Shown piece after piece: positions 50,381 through 60,292 of a stretch of DNA of 64,000 nucleotides (positions are counted from its first letter, which is position 1; each line of letters starts with the position of its first letter). Source of the DNA: Bacteroidota bacterium (lineage in GTDB: Bacteria > Bacteroidota > Bacteroidia > Flavobacteriales > Weeksellaceae). The notes below the pieces were generated by a model that ran no database searches, was not told the DNA's origin, and worked only from the letters and a program-made list of their open reading frames with translations. The stretch lies in the NCBI GenBank assembly GCA_018902795.1, contig JAHIQD010000002.1, positions 62,001-126,000 of the forward strand, given 5' to 3'. Both the position numbers and the translations under genes were made by a program.

Positions 50381-52699
50381 CTACCCCCACCTCTTCCACC
50401 AAACCGGCTTATCATCATGCGTATAGGAATAATACCCATAGCCGTATTTCTTGCCGTAGCGGGTATTTTCGGGTTTCACACTGTTCAGGACAAAGGCCAT
50501 GTTTTTAATCTGGTTTTCACGGCGGAATCCCGCGGCAAAATCGATCATGTCCTTTTCTGTAAAGTCAGACTTCACTACATAGAGGACCACATCCGCATTT
50601 TCCACCAGATGCAGGGTATCACTGACCAGCATCACCGGTGCAGAATCAACGATGACGTACTCATACCGCGTTTTCAGCCAGTCCATCATCTCATCAAATT
50701 TCGCCATATCGAGAAGATCGTTGGGATTAGGGGCAATCTGTCCGCTGAACAGCACGTCCATATTTTCGCTGATTCCTGACCGGATGATATAGGATTCAGG
50801 GGACTGGTCTGAGGATACCAGATAGTCGGTAAGTCCTGAATTTTTACCGCTGACAAAGCGGTGCAGCTGGGGGTTTCTGATGTCGGCCCCCACGATGATA
50901 ACTTTGCTTTTTCCGGCCAGCGTGAGCCCAAGATTCACTGATACCGTAGTTTTTCCTTCCCCTTTCACCGAGGAGGTGACGAGTACTACCCCGCCGTGTG
51001 AGACTTCTCTGGCTCTCAAAAGAAATTTAAGATTGGAACCCAAAATCCGGAAGGATTCGGCGAACACTGAGAAATCATTGGGATGTACGACGGGATTCTC
51101 CCCGCTGATCACCGGCACCTCCGCAATGACGGAAATATCTCCGGCTGCGGAAAGGATATGCTCCTTGGAGTGCACTTTGGTGTCCAGCACCTGCATTCCG
51201 ATCAGCATAAGGAGCGGAAGCAGGAAGCCTGCGGCAAGGGAGCCGTAGATGATCTGGCTGTATTTGGGTTCGACAATTCCTGTCGTAAAGGCAGGGTTGA
51301 CGATTTTAGCTTTCGGTGCGGTTACCGCGAGGGTAATGGCATTTTCTTCCCGCTTCTGCAGGAGGTAAAGGTAGAGCTGCTCTTTGAGAGTCTGCTGCCG
51401 GTCGATGCTTCTGAATATTTTTTCCTGGGTGGGATATTTGCTGATATTGCTCTTCGCCACATTGAGCTGAGCATTGGCCTGGGCGAGCTGCAGCTGAAGG
51501 GTTTCGCGGGATTCCAATAAATTTTTGCGGATCAAATTCTTGAGGGCAGCCAGTTTTTTGTTCATCTCCACAACGGCAGGATTTTCTCCCGTCGCCTGTT
51601 TCAGCACCCGGTTCCGGGTGAGGAGGAGTTCATTGTATTCTGAGATGCCGGCTTCGGTACCTGAAGACAGCCCCATCCCTGAGGGCATGAGCTGCTCCCC
51701 GGCACTGGCGGCAAGCACCGAGTTCAACAGATCCAGCTGCATGGACTGGGTCACAATCATTTTGGTGTTTTCACTGGATTCCTGTACTGCCTGCCCTGCC
51801 TGGGTCTCCAGATTGGTAATCTGGTTGGCCCGCTTGAATCTTTCCTTTTCCCCTTCAATCCCTGAAAGGTCTCCGGTGATGATGTCGAGCCTTCCGTTGA
51901 TAAAATCCTGGGTACTCCTGGCTTCTTCGTTTTTATCGTTGATTCCGTCGATGATGTACTGTCTGGTCAGTTCATTGAGGATGTCCTGTGATCTTTTGGG
52001 AACAGGTCCTACGAGAGAGAGCTCCATCAGCAGCCCTTTGTTTTCGGGAAGGCTGACTCCGATGCTGCCTTCGAGCCTGCTCACCACCGTGGCGGGGTTC
52101 TGAAAAGTCACTTTTATCGGTGCTGCTGCCTTAAAACCGGGCTTTACACTGATCTGTACCACTCCAAAGGAGAGCTTCACCGGAGCACCGAAACGGTGCA
52201 CCACCGGGGAACCCGAAAAGGTATAGGAATTGCTGCCCCTCGGAGTAATCACATAGGTGGCGCCATAAAACTGATCGGGATCAGCAATACTGATGATGCT
52301 TCCGGTAAAGGGAGCGTCTCTGTAAAGTGCCACTTCCTTGATGGCGCCTATGCTGTAGAAACTGACGTCCAGATTCAGGTTCCGCACGACTGCCCCGAGG
52401 ATGGGTTTGGAAACAATAACGGTAGTTTCTCCCTGCAGCTCGTTGTCCCCGCTTACCCCCATTCCTAGGTTTTTCAGATCGCTAAGGGCTGAGCTTTTTG
52501 ATTTGGACTCCTGAATTTTGAGGGAAGTTTTGGTATAATACTGGGGCTCTGCATAGCGGAGATAAATCTTCGCGGCGGTATAGAAGACCGCCATGCTGAG
52601 CAGGAACCAGGGCCATTTTCTGAGGTATCTGCCGATTTCCTTCTTGATATTGAGGGGTTTGGTCTTATTTGCCGGTACCGAATTTTCAAGGAGTTCCAT
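50381..52699 (-). CDS. wzc: Wzc-type polysaccharide co-polymerase and tyrosine kinase
   Basis: From ATG 52699 the protein has 772 residues. Wzz-like membrane segments lie near 25-45 and 485-510, with a long periplasmic coiled-coil part (QDFINGRLDIITGDLSGIEG and LARANAQ-like QLAQANAQLNVAKSNIS) between. The C-terminal kinase has Walker A SSVKGEGKTTVSVN, the A' motif VIIVGADIRNPQ, Walker B YVIVDSAPVML and a tyrosine-rich tail (RYGKKYGYGYYSYTHDD), the autophosphorylation cluster. It controls chain length and export of capsule or exopolysaccharide with Wza. It lies 6 bases past the wza-like gene. Confidence 0.93.
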   Translation of the reverse strand: MELLENSVPANKTKPLNIKKEIGRYLRKWPWFLLSMAVFYTAAKIYLRYAEPQYYTKTSLKIQESKSKSSALSDLKNLGMGVSGDNELQGETTVIVSKPILGAVVRNLNLDVSFYSIGAIKEVALYRDAPFTGSIISIADPDQFYGATYVITPRGSNSYTFSGSPVVHRFGAPVKLSFGVVQISVKPGFKAAAPIKVTFQNPATVVSRLEGSIGVSLPENKGLLMELSLVGPVPKRSQDILNELTRQYIIDGINDKNEEARSTQDFINGRLDIITGDLSGIEGEKERFKRANQITNLETQAGQAVQESSENTKMIVTQSMQLDLLNSVLAASAGEQLMPSGMGLSSGTEAGISEYNELLLTRNRVLKQATGENPAVVEMNKKLAALKNLIRKNLLESRETLQLQLAQANAQLNVAKSNISKYPTQEKIFRSIDRQQTLKEQLYLYLLQKREENAITLAVTAPKAKIVNPAFTTGIVEPKYSQIIYGSLAAGFLLPLLMLIGMQVLDTKVHSKEHILSAAGDISVIAEVPVISGENPVVHPNDFSVFAESFRILGSNLKFLLRAREVSHGGVVLVTSSVKGEGKTTVSVNLGLTLAGKSKVIIVGADIRNPQLHRFVSGKNSGLTDYLVSSDQSPESYIIRSGISENMDVLFSGQIAPNPNDLLDMAKFDEMMDWLKTRYEYVIVDSAPVMLVSDTLHLVENADVVLYVVKSDFTEKDMIDFAAGFRRENQIKNMAFVLNSVKPENTRYGKKYGYGYYSYTHDDKPVWWKRWG

Positions 52700-52705
52700 C
52701 AGCAA

Positions 52706-53503
52706 TTATTTACGGGTTAAAGAAATGATCAGCGTCAGCAGGCCTAAAGCCACGCCTCCGTATTTGATCCATTTGTCCGTTGCGGCATCACTGTTCACCG
52801 ACACCTGCTTATTGCGGTCGGGTTCTACATACAGGATGTCGTTCTGCTGCAGGAAATAGTAAGGGGAATTCACAATGGAAGCTTCGGATAGATCAAGGGG
52901 AATCACCTCATCCTTGCCGGTAGCCTCCGAAGTCCGGATGAGTTTCACATTGGTTCTGTTGGCATCATAAGTAAGGTCACCCGCCAGGGCGATGGCCTGA
53001 AAAATATTGAGTTTTTCCGTTGGACTGGTCTTCAGCCCCGGTCCCTGAACTTCCCCTAAAACGAAAATATTAAAATTGCTAAGGGTAATGGTGACCATGG
53101 GATCGCTAATATACCTTTTCAGGCGGGTTTCGAGATCTGCTTTAAGCTGCTGCTGGGTCATGCCTTTACAGTAAACGGGGCCCAGCACCGGGAAAATAAT
53201 CGTCCCGTCCGAACCTACCACATATTCACTTCCCTGTGAAGAGCCTGCTCCGGAATTCCCGTCTCCTGCATTGCCGGTTCCGGCCATCGTGCTTCGGTTG
53301 AAGGGTCTCACGGCCAGTTCTTCAAATGCGGACACCAGAATATTGAGTTTGTCCCCTTCCTGAATATGCAGACCTACAAACCGGGCCTGAGAAACCTCCT
53401 GCGCGAAATTGTCATTCGTCATGTACACCACATTCTTCTTGGGGGTACAGGAAAAGAGCAGTAAAACTGTAAAGATAATCGGAATTGAGCTGTGTATTTT
53501 CAT
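52706..53503 (-). CDS. wza: Wza-type polysaccharide export lipoprotein
   Basis: The 265-residue lipoprotein starts MKIHSSIPIIFTVLLLFSCT (lipobox), followed by the polysaccharide-export domain (HIQEGDKLNILVSAFEEL, VVGSDGTIIFPVLGPVYCKG) and an SLBB-type domain (SNFNIFVLGEVQGPGLKTSP, KLNIFQAIALAGDLTYDANR). A C-terminal membrane helix (GGVALGLLTLIISLTRK) may anchor it. It forms the outer-membrane exit channel with the Wzc-like kinase encoded next to it. It is shorter than E. coli Wza, as usual in Bacteroidetes. Confidence 0.92.
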   Translation of the reverse strand: MKIHSSIPIIFTVLLLFSCTPKKNVVYMTNDNFAQEVSQARFVGLHIQEGDKLNILVSAFEELAVRPFNRSTMAGTGNAGDGNSGAGSSQGSEYVVGSDGTIIFPVLGPVYCKGMTQQQLKADLETRLKRYISDPMVTITLSNFNIFVLGEVQGPGLKTSPTEKLNIFQAIALAGDLTYDANRTNVKLIRTSEATGKDEVIPLDLSEASIVNSPYYFLQQNDILYVEPDRNKQVSVNSDAATDKWIKYGGVALGLLTLIISLTRK

Positions 53504-53520
53504 TGCCGCTGGTTAAAGCT

Positions 53521-53528
53521 CAAAGGTA
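53521..53528 (-). promoter_or_regulatory. Putative -7 element for the wza-wzc pair
   Basis: Leftward TACCTTTG fits TAnnTTTG, 17 bases before the wza ATG. Confidence 0.4.
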
Positions 53529-53570
53529 AAAAAAAAATCAAGGGGAGCTGCTGTTTATTGACGGACGGGT

Positions 53571-54212
53571 TTACCACCAGTTTTCGTCGATATAGTAATT
53601 AAGACCCAAAGAAAGCGTCCTGTTATAGGTATTATGGATATTATTCCGTGGATATACCGTACTGAAGCCCCGGTCGAACCGCAGGAATGCCTCCATATGC
53701 TGGGAAACTTTGAGGCCAACGCCCATCGAAACCCCATAACCGAATTTTTTGACCTCATCATCCAGATTGTACTGATAATATGCAGCGTCATAAGCGGGAT
53801 CCACTTTTTTATCCTGCCTTACCATATATTCGATCCGCGGACCGGCAAAGAGAAACACATCCCTTTTCATATTTCCCTGATGAAAGAACCATTTCAGATA
53901 CACCTGCATGGCCACATAATCATAATGGTATTTCTGGATGCCGAACAGTTCCTCTTCCGCCTTGGCATGCTCGCCGCCCATGCTGTATTCAATCTGCGGG
54001 GTAATATAGAGCCAGGCCGAATCAAAAACATCATTTTCCACCAGAGACCACTGGCCGAAAAACCCGAGCGCTCCGCCATATTTGCCTTTGGACACATCAT
54101 GTACCCCTACGATCGATCCCTTATGAAAGTTCCCGGTCACTCCATATTTGAAAGTCTGCCCGCTGACCGGGATCAACAGGAAAATGCTGATGACTGCTAT
54201 GATATTCTTCAT
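53571..54212 (-). CDS. Outer membrane beta-barrel protein
   Basis: From ATG 54212 the protein has 213 residues, with a signal peptide (MKNIIAVISIFLLIPVSGQT) and alternating amphipathic strands (SIVGVHDVSKGKYGGALGFF, LYITPQIEYSMGGEH, YVAMQVYLKWFFHQGN, DVFLFAGPRIEYMV) ending with an aromatic-terminated strand (SLGLNYYIDENWW). This is a small PorT/OprF-like barrel. It lies between the export pair and the glycosyltransferase genes; a link with the capsule is suggested only by position. It has its own promoter. Confidence 0.8.
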   Translation of the reverse strand: MKNIIAVISIFLLIPVSGQTFKYGVTGNFHKGSIVGVHDVSKGKYGGALGFFGQWSLVENDVFDSAWLYITPQIEYSMGGEHAKAEEELFGIQKYHYDYVAMQVYLKWFFHQGNMKRDVFLFAGPRIEYMVRQDKKVDPAYDAAYYQYNLDDEVKKFGYGVSMGVGLKVSQHMEAFLRFDRGFSTVYPRNNIHNTYNRTLSLGLNYYIDENWW

Positions 54213-54254
54213 ATTTTGTGTTAATTTGGCTGTTATATGGCAAGAATGTTTTGA

Positions 54255-54284
54255 CAAAAATAATTAAAATAATGACAAACGCAA
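54255..54284 (-). promoter_or_regulatory. Promoter of the outer membrane barrel gene
   Basis: TTG (54282-54284) lies 19 bases before TATTTTTG (54255-54262), a good consensus match, about 43 bases before the ATG. Confidence 0.6.
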
Positions 54285-54430
54285 TATTTTTTATCGGTAA
54301 GGACTTTTACCGTCCAGCCAAAATGGCATCAGAAGGGTCGGGAAGCGAGCAATACCCGTTAAGGATTTTGCAGCAAACGATCAGAATGCCGGGTCTTAGT
54401 AATGCTGCGCAAAACGGAGTCCGCGGCAGG

Positions 54431-55726
54431 TCAGTACCCGGGGAGCAGGAACCAGTAGGTCCTCACGATGGAGGCGCCGAGGAAGACGGCGGTAAAATCG
54501 GTAAAACGGCTGAACCACCCGTTTTTTAAATTTCTTACCCTGTCCATAATTTTAGCGTACGAATGATCAACGTGATATTCTTTTTCAAGAAGTACCCGGC
54601 ATCTTGCAGGATAGACGGTAAGATCCTCACTGATCAGTTGATCTAATGCCACCATCATTGCTGAGAGATCACCGGCGTGAACTTTGTACCCGCATTCATA
54701 GTGCTGCACAATATCGCCAATATCCGTATGGGGATCGGTGGCTGTAATCACCGGCTTGCCCATCTCCAGATAAGACAGCAGCCGGGAAGGAAAGTTCGGA
54801 ATCAGAAAATTCTTATCCAGAAAAATCAGGCCGATATCGCATGAAGCGAGCAAAGCGTCATATTCTGCTTTGGGCAGCTTACCGAGTAATTTGGCATTCG
54901 GTGGCAGGTGATCGGCAAACCAGCCGGCGATGCGTTCGTATTCCGTTCCGTCCCCCACAATCAGAAAAAAGGCCTCGGGGTTTTGGACACTGGTGATGGT
55001 TTCCAGTAAAAAATCAAGCCCCTGGGGAATTCCCAGATTACCGCCGTATACGAGGATCTTCCTGTTCTGGGGCAGGCCGTATTTCTTTCTTATGCGCGTC
55101 TTCTCTCTGCTGCTGAGGATATGATATACGGGTTCTACAGAATTGGGATTTACTTCCACTTTTCCGGCTTCAAGTTCAGGATTGTGAGTCAGCAGAAAAT
55201 TGACATTGGCCGGCGACATGCATCCGATGGCATCCGAAATTTCGTAGAGTTTTTTTTCTTTAAGGCGGAAGCGGCTATGAATCAGTCTGTCCTTTTTCAT
55301 CATTCCCATATCTACCGCATTCTGGGGAAATATATCTTTGAGCAGCAGATAGGAATAGGCACCGTCACGTTTTTTAATGTACTCCACTACCTTTACCAGA
55401 GTGATGGGTGGGGTGGAATACAGCACGATGTCAAAGGTTAAATCGGGAAGATGATTTTTAATAGCCGACAGGTATTGGTATTCAATGGCGATGGTTCCGA
55501 TTCCCTTTTCAATGATATTGGTTTTCTGAATATTCAGTGTTTTGACCTGAAGGATGGAAACCCCGTCCCGGACACAAAGGTTCGTGTCTATTTCGCGTCT
55601 CCGCTGTACAGGGGTAACGATGGTGACTTCATGGCCTTCATCGCGGAATTTGCGGAGCAGATCCTGATAGATCCCTCTCTGCTCCACGCTCTCGATCTCT
55701 ACTAAGGTCAGAAATATAATATTCAT
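54431..55726 (-). CDS. WbuB-like GT4 glycosyltransferase (putative L-FucNAc transferase)
   Basis: The 431-residue GT4 enzyme begins MNIIFLTLVEIESVEQRGIY and shows LRKFRDEGHEVTIVTP, KVEVNPNSVEP, ILVYGGNLGIPQGLDFLLET, and NFPSRLLSYLEMGKPVITAT in the donor half. It resembles WbuB, which adds L-FucNAc in E. coli O26-type antigens, and it directly follows the CapE-F-G set that makes UDP-L-FucNAc, as in that locus. The C-terminal extension (FTAVFLGASIVRTYWFLLPGY) is unusual, so a frameshift near the end is possible. The 170 bases after it contain no gene. Confidence 0.82.
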   Translation of the reverse strand: MNIIFLTLVEIESVEQRGIYQDLLRKFRDEGHEVTIVTPVQRRREIDTNLCVRDGVSILQVKTLNIQKTNIIEKGIGTIAIEYQYLSAIKNHLPDLTFDIVLYSTPPITLVKVVEYIKKRDGAYSYLLLKDIFPQNAVDMGMMKKDRLIHSRFRLKEKKLYEISDAIGCMSPANVNFLLTHNPELEAGKVEVNPNSVEPVYHILSSREKTRIRKKYGLPQNRKILVYGGNLGIPQGLDFLLETITSVQNPEAFFLIVGDGTEYERIAGWFADHLPPNAKLLGKLPKAEYDALLASCDIGLIFLDKNFLIPNFPSRLLSYLEMGKPVITATDPHTDIGDIVQHYECGYKVHAGDLSAMMVALDQLISEDLTVYPARCRVLLEKEYHVDHSYAKIMDRVRNLKNGWFSRFTDFTAVFLGASIVRTYWFLLPGY

Positions 55727-55731
55727 GGGAT

Positions 55732-56871
55732 TTAATTTTCCTCAGACCACACCGTTCTTCTAACGTAATCAGTATATGAAATAATAATGCGCACCATTTT
55801 TTCGGAAACATTCGGCATCGAATAATCCGACACCCGGCGGAAGTTTCTTTCTTCGCCTACATGCTGCTCCATGACCTGTACCAGCCCCTGCAAAATCCGT
55901 TCCGCGGAAAGCCCGGTCATCATGACGCTCGCCTCTTCCATGGCTTCGGGTCTTTCATGGGCCTGGCGGATATTAAGGGCCCTGAAATTCAGGATGGAGG
56001 ATTCTTCAGAGATGGTGCCGCTGTCGGAAAGTACCGCATAAGAATGCATCTGCAGGGCATTATAGTCATGAAACCCCAGCGGTTTGAGCAGCTGTACCTT
56101 CCCGTGCATCACTTTCTTTTTTCTGTCGATCATGTTCTGGGTCCGCGGGTGGGTAGAGACAATCACAGGATACTGATACTGTTCGGCAATGGCATTCAGG
56201 GAATCCATGAGGGCATTGAAATTCTTCTCCGAGCTGATGTTTTCCTCCCGGTGTGCGGAGACGACAAAAAACTTTCCTTTTTCCAGATTCAGCCTGTTGA
56301 GGATATCCGATTTTCTGATATCCGGCAGATAGTGGGTCAACACTTCATACATCGGCGAACCGGTTTTGATGATCCTGTCGGCCGGGAGACCTTCGCGCAA
56401 AAGATATTCCCTTGCAATATCGGAGTAGGTAAGGTTAATGTCTGCGGTGTGGTCCACGATCTTGCGGTTGGTTTCCTCCGGTACCCGCTGATCAAAGCAG
56501 CGGTTTCCGGCTTCCATATGAAAGATGGGAATATGCCTTTTTTTCGCAGGAATAGCACAAAGACATGAATTGGTATCACCCAGAACCAGGAAGGCATCTG
56601 GCTGCAGCTCTTCCAGAAGGGGATCAATTTTAATCAGGATATTTCCGATGGTTTCTGTCGCTGTTTTACCGGCAGCTTCAAGGAAATGATCGGGTTTTCT
56701 GAGCCCGAGATCTTCAAAAAAAATCTGGTTAAGTTCGTAATCGTAGTTCTGGCCGGTATGAACAATCACATGTTCCACCGCATCCGAACGGTCGAGTGCT
56801 GCCAGCACTCTGGATAATCGGATAATTTCGGGGCGGGTTCCTACCACCGTCATCACTTTCAGTTTCTTCAT
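55732..56871 (-). CDS. capG: UDP-N-acetylglucosamine 2-epimerase family (CapG/FnlC type)
   Basis: The 379-residue protein starts MKKLKVMTVVGTRPEIIRLS and has VHTGQNYDYELNQIFF, LVLGDTNSCLCAI, the GNRCFDQRVPEETNRKI loop, SAHREENISSEKN and VLSDSGTISEESSIL, all 2-epimerase landmarks. Position after capF and before the WbuB-like gene marks it as CapG/FnlC, which converts UDP-N-acetyl-6-deoxytalosamine into UDP-N-acetyl-L-fucosamine. The ATG is 5 bases after the next gene's region; the gene order matches the S. aureus cap and E. coli fnl loci. Confidence 0.92.
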   Translation of the reverse strand: MKKLKVMTVVGTRPEIIRLSRVLAALDRSDAVEHVIVHTGQNYDYELNQIFFEDLGLRKPDHFLEAAGKTATETIGNILIKIDPLLEELQPDAFLVLGDTNSCLCAIPAKKRHIPIFHMEAGNRCFDQRVPEETNRKIVDHTADINLTYSDIAREYLLREGLPADRIIKTGSPMYEVLTHYLPDIRKSDILNRLNLEKGKFFVVSAHREENISSEKNFNALMDSLNAIAEQYQYPVIVSTHPRTQNMIDRKKKVMHGKVQLLKPLGFHDYNALQMHSYAVLSDSGTISEESSILNFRALNIRQAHERPEAMEEASVMMTGLSAERILQGLVQVMEQHVGEERNFRRVSDYSMPNVSEKMVRIIISYTDYVRRTVWSEEN

Positions 56872-56940
56872 ATTGGAAATATTTACAAAAATAAACTATT
56901 TGGGGGAATATCTTTTACGGTTTTCCTTTTCCGGAGGCGC

Positions 56941-58062
56941 TTATACCTCCAGAAAGTAAGTGTCAGCGTCTTCCGGATCATAGGGTTCATTGATCCAGAA
57001 AAGAGTGTAGAGTTCCTCTTCACCGATATTTTTGATGTTGTGGGTATACCACACCGGCATGTCAACATAAGCGGGTTCAGACCCATCAAGATAAAAATCA
57101 AGAACTTCTTCCGAATCCATTTTCCTTAACTGAATTAAAGCTTTTCCTTTGATCACGGCAAACCTTTCTATTTTCCTGGTATGAAAATGATTTCCCCTGG
57201 TAATCCCCGCAACCGTGGTTGAAAATGAACACTGCCCTCCGATGCCGAGCCTGATAACTTCTACAAATGCCCCCCGGGCATCCGTATGCGGTGTGAATTT
57301 GACAGGATAATGCGTGGCGATATCAAAGTAACTGCGGAAGGTATTGAAGAGCTGATAATCAAAGGCTGACTGCAATGCAGGGATTTCCCCCTTATCGAAA
57401 TAAAGTTGCTTGAAGGACTGCAGCTTTTCAAGAACCTCGGAAACTTTAACCGAGGTGGTAAAAGGAACGGTATATTCCGCTTTGGTTTCGCCGGATTTAA
57501 TCTGATCCAGTATTTCCTGTACAAGTTCGCCCACATAAATCAGCTTTACTTCGCTGTCTATATCGATGGCGGGAGTTTCGTTATGGGTAAGTTTGTGGCA
57601 GAAGGTGGCAATAAAAGAATTGTAATTCGGTTGACCGAAAGGCCCGAAAACATTCGGAATAATTAATCCGGAAAACCTGCCCCCACTGTTTTCCGCCCAC
57701 TTCGCCAGCAGCTGCCGTCCCTCTTTCTTGGATTTTCCGTAGAGATTGTCTCTTTCTTCCTGGGAGGAAGAGGAAAATACAACGTGCGCCCTGGAACCGG
57801 TCCTTTCCAGGGAGTCAACGAGCTGCTTCACCAACCCTGTATTCTGGCGGTAAATGACTTCCTGATCCGGATGGCGGTTCATGGCGGCGAGATGCACGAT
57901 GACGTCACACTGCGCGACAAAAGCGTCCATCATTGCCGGATTTTCAAAATACTCTTTATCGAAATCCACTCTTTCGAATTCTTCGGGACTTAACCCTAAA
58001 GTATTGTATAAATGGGAACCCACAAATCCCTGCTGTCCCGTAATTCCTATTTTTCTGGTCAT
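56941..58062 (-). CDS. capF: CapF: bifunctional epimerase/reductase with C-terminal cupin
   Basis: The 373-residue protein starts MTRKIGITGQQGFVGSHLYN, a short-chain dehydrogenase fold with FSSSSQEERDNLYGKSKKEG around the active-site Tyr and Lys. From about residue 250 a cupin domain follows (FTPHTDARGAFVEVIRLGIG, GITRGNHFHTRKIERFAVIK with metal-binding His, YVDMPVWYTHNIKNIGEEEL). This domain pair is that of CapF/FnlB, which performs the C3 epimerisation and C4 reduction in UDP-L-FucNAc synthesis. Confidence 0.94.
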   Translation of the reverse strand: MTRKIGITGQQGFVGSHLYNTLGLSPEEFERVDFDKEYFENPAMMDAFVAQCDVIVHLAAMNRHPDQEVIYRQNTGLVKQLVDSLERTGSRAHVVFSSSSQEERDNLYGKSKKEGRQLLAKWAENSGGRFSGLIIPNVFGPFGQPNYNSFIATFCHKLTHNETPAIDIDSEVKLIYVGELVQEILDQIKSGETKAEYTVPFTTSVKVSEVLEKLQSFKQLYFDKGEIPALQSAFDYQLFNTFRSYFDIATHYPVKFTPHTDARGAFVEVIRLGIGGQCSFSTTVAGITRGNHFHTRKIERFAVIKGKALIQLRKMDSEEVLDFYLDGSEPAYVDMPVWYTHNIKNIGEEELYTLFWINEPYDPEDADTYFLEV

Positions 58063-58142
58063 CTGTTTTTTATATTGTAGTTCAAAAAAAGGCAGGCCTG
58101 TTCTGCCCTAATCTTATCTCTTGCCGACCCGGTCGTCCCGAT

Positions 58143-59177
58143 CTAGTACGAATAGTGTTTCACCTCTTCTCCAAAAATCTCTTTGCGGATCAGGGGCAGG
58201 CCTGAAATTAATCTTTTCAGTCCTTCTACACCCTGCTGCTCTGCATTATGGGAATGGTAATCTTCAATCGCAGAAATATCACTTTCTCCTTCGGAAAAAT
58301 ATTTGGCATAATTCAGGTCCCGGTTGTCCGCAGGGATTCTGTAAAAATCACCCATATCCTCTGCATGCAGCATTTCTTCCCGGGTACACAGGGTTTCGTA
58401 CAGCTTTTCCCCGTGACGGGTTCCAATGACCTTTACCGGAACTTCTTTGCCGGTAAGTTCAATAAGCGCCTGCGCAAGATCACCGATAGAACCTGCCGGC
58501 GCCTTGTTCACAAATAAATCACCCTGGTTGGCATTTTCAAAAGCGAAGAGTACCAGATCGACGGCATCATCGAGAGACATAAAAAATCTGGACATATTCG
58601 GGTCGGTCACCGTGATTTCCTCCCCTCTCTGAATCTGGTTTAAAAACAGAGGGATGACAGAGCCCCTGGAGGCCATGACGTTTCCGTACCGGGTAAGACA
58701 CACGACGGTATCTGTAAGGTTTCTGGATTCCGCCACCGCTACTTTTTCCATCATCGCTTTCGAGATTCCCATCGCGTTGATCGGGTAAGCCGCTTTGTCC
58801 GTACTCAGACAGATCACCTTCTTTACTTTATTATAAGCTGCCGCACGGATGACGTTATGGGTTCCCTCAACATTCGTCTTGACGGCCTGCATCGGAAAAA
58901 ATTCGCAGGAGGGTACCTGCTTGAGGGCGGCCGCATGAAAGATATAATCAACCCCCCGGGTGGCCACCTCCACACTGCTGTAATCGCGGACATCGCCAAT
59001 ATAATATTTTATTTTAGAGCTTTTATACAGCGTGCGCATATCATCCTGCTTTTTCTCATCGCGTGAAAATATACGGATTTCCTTAAAGTGATCGGTATGC
59101 AGAAAACGGTTCAGCACTGCCGTTCCGAATGAACCGGTTCCGCCGGTGATGAGGAGGGTTTTGTTATTGATTTTCAT
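58143..59177 (-). CDS. capE: CapE: UDP-N-acetylglucosamine 4,6-dehydratase (5-inverting)
   Basis: The 344-residue protein starts MKINNKTLLITGGTGSFGTA and has the NAD-binding GGTGSFG loop, RIFSRDEKKQDDMR, DVRDYSSVEV, AAALKQVPSCEFFPMQAV, LSTDKAAYPINAMGISKAMM (the Met-x-x-x-Lys form of the active site seen in 5-inverting dehydratases) and RHGEKLYETL. It begins UDP-L-FucNAc synthesis. Its start overlaps the stop of the upstream glycosyltransferase gene (TAATG). Confidence 0.95.
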   Translation of the reverse strand: MKINNKTLLITGGTGSFGTAVLNRFLHTDHFKEIRIFSRDEKKQDDMRTLYKSSKIKYYIGDVRDYSSVEVATRGVDYIFHAAALKQVPSCEFFPMQAVKTNVEGTHNVIRAAAYNKVKKVICLSTDKAAYPINAMGISKAMMEKVAVAESRNLTDTVVCLTRYGNVMASRGSVIPLFLNQIQRGEEITVTDPNMSRFFMSLDDAVDLVLFAFENANQGDLFVNKAPAGSIGDLAQALIELTGKEVPVKVIGTRHGEKLYETLCTREEMLHAEDMGDFYRIPADNRDLNYAKYFSEGESDISAIEDYHSHNAEQQGVEGLKRLISGLPLIRKEIFGEEVKHYSY

Positions 59178-60292
59178 TATGATAAATTTTTCCAGATGAA
59201 TAATAGTTCTTTATAGATAATATCTTGCGTGTAATTCCTTAATAATATCTGTCGCGAATTGTCACCCATCTCTTTCGCCAGTTGGTCATCATTTAACAAC
59301 TGTATAATTGCTAATTTAAGAGAAGATTTATCCTTTGGGGGTACAATTAACCCGCAATTTTTCCCTTTATGATTCAACATCTCGGGAAGCGCACCAACAT
59401 CTGTGGAAATTATAGGTGTAGAACATGCCATCGCCTCTAAAATAACATTTGGGAATCCCTCACTGTATGAAGGTAGCACAAAAATGTTTGCACATAGCAT
59501 ATAATCCAAAACCTCTTGATGATCTCTTTCACCCAAAAAACGTAGCCACTTGTTCGCTGGTCCCGCCAATTGTAATAAGTGTTCCCGCATTTCACTTGTG
59601 ATTGCACCCACAATGTTAAGACTTATATCATCTATTTCTTTACATGCGCCTACCAATTCGTAAATCCCTTTAGTTTCAACAACATGGCCAGCAAACAAAA
59701 TTCCACGTTTCACTCTTTTTATGGCACTCCTTTGCGCAGAACTTATATAGTCAAGTACTCCGATACTTATTGGATTAGGAAGTAAATATATAGGACAAAA
59801 TTGCTCTAATTTTAGTACAGAATACGACTTTATATCTAGGACGATTGCCGCATTCACATTCTGCAGCACCTTTTTAAGTAACCACCATTCCCAACTCTTT
59901 GCAGCGAGATCATCAGGAATTCTCCCATGATGAAAATGTATCACTGTCTTCACTTTATAGTAACGGCAGATTTTAATAACTGCCCAATCTCTCAATAAAC
60001 CTATACTTCCACTGCTACAAATATGAACTATATCAAATTTTGATTGGGAAATCCTTTTAAATAAACCGAGTATGAATGGTAAATAATTAAATATTCCAAG
60101 AAATAAGCGTTTCACTAAAGAAGTATGCTGGTAGGCAGTTTCTGAAGCTGTGTAGTACTGCGTAATTTCGCAAGATTCATGACTATTGAAATATTCCAGT
60201 ATAAACTTAGTCCATTTAGATATACCGCCTACGTTGCCAGACAATGGCGAGCATAACAATACCTTTTTTCTATTGGTTGGATTTGTAAGCAT
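59177..60292 (-). CDS. GT4 glycosyltransferase
   Basis: The 371-residue protein has an N-terminal LLCSPLSGNVGGISKWTKF, a middle FDIVHICSSGSIGLL, and the GT4 donor half (ILFAGHVVETKGIYELVGAC, FVLPSYSEGFPNVILEAMAC, STPIISTDVGALPEML). The acceptor and donor are unknown. It is AT-rich compared with the cap genes downstream. It overlaps the next upstream gene by 23 bases. Confidence 0.88.
   Translation of the reverse strand: MLTNPTNRKKVLLCSPLSGNVGGISKWTKFILEYFNSHESCEITQYYTASETAYQHTSLVKRLFLGIFNYLPFILGLFKRISQSKFDIVHICSSGSIGLLRDWAVIKICRYYKVKTVIHFHHGRIPDDLAAKSWEWWLLKKVLQNVNAAIVLDIKSYSVLKLEQFCPIYLLPNPISIGVLDYISSAQRSAIKRVKRGILFAGHVVETKGIYELVGACKEIDDISLNIVGAITSEMREHLLQLAGPANKWLRFLGERDHQEVLDYMLCANIFVLPSYSEGFPNVILEAMACSTPIISTDVGALPEMLNHKGKNCGLIVPPKDKSSLKLAIIQLLNDDQLAKEMGDNSRQILLRNYTQDIIYKELLFIWKNLS

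Noticed and set aside
54258..54430. Hidden gene between the barrel gene and the WbuB-like gene
   Set aside because: The leftward translation is broken by stops, and the rightward frame is a shadow.
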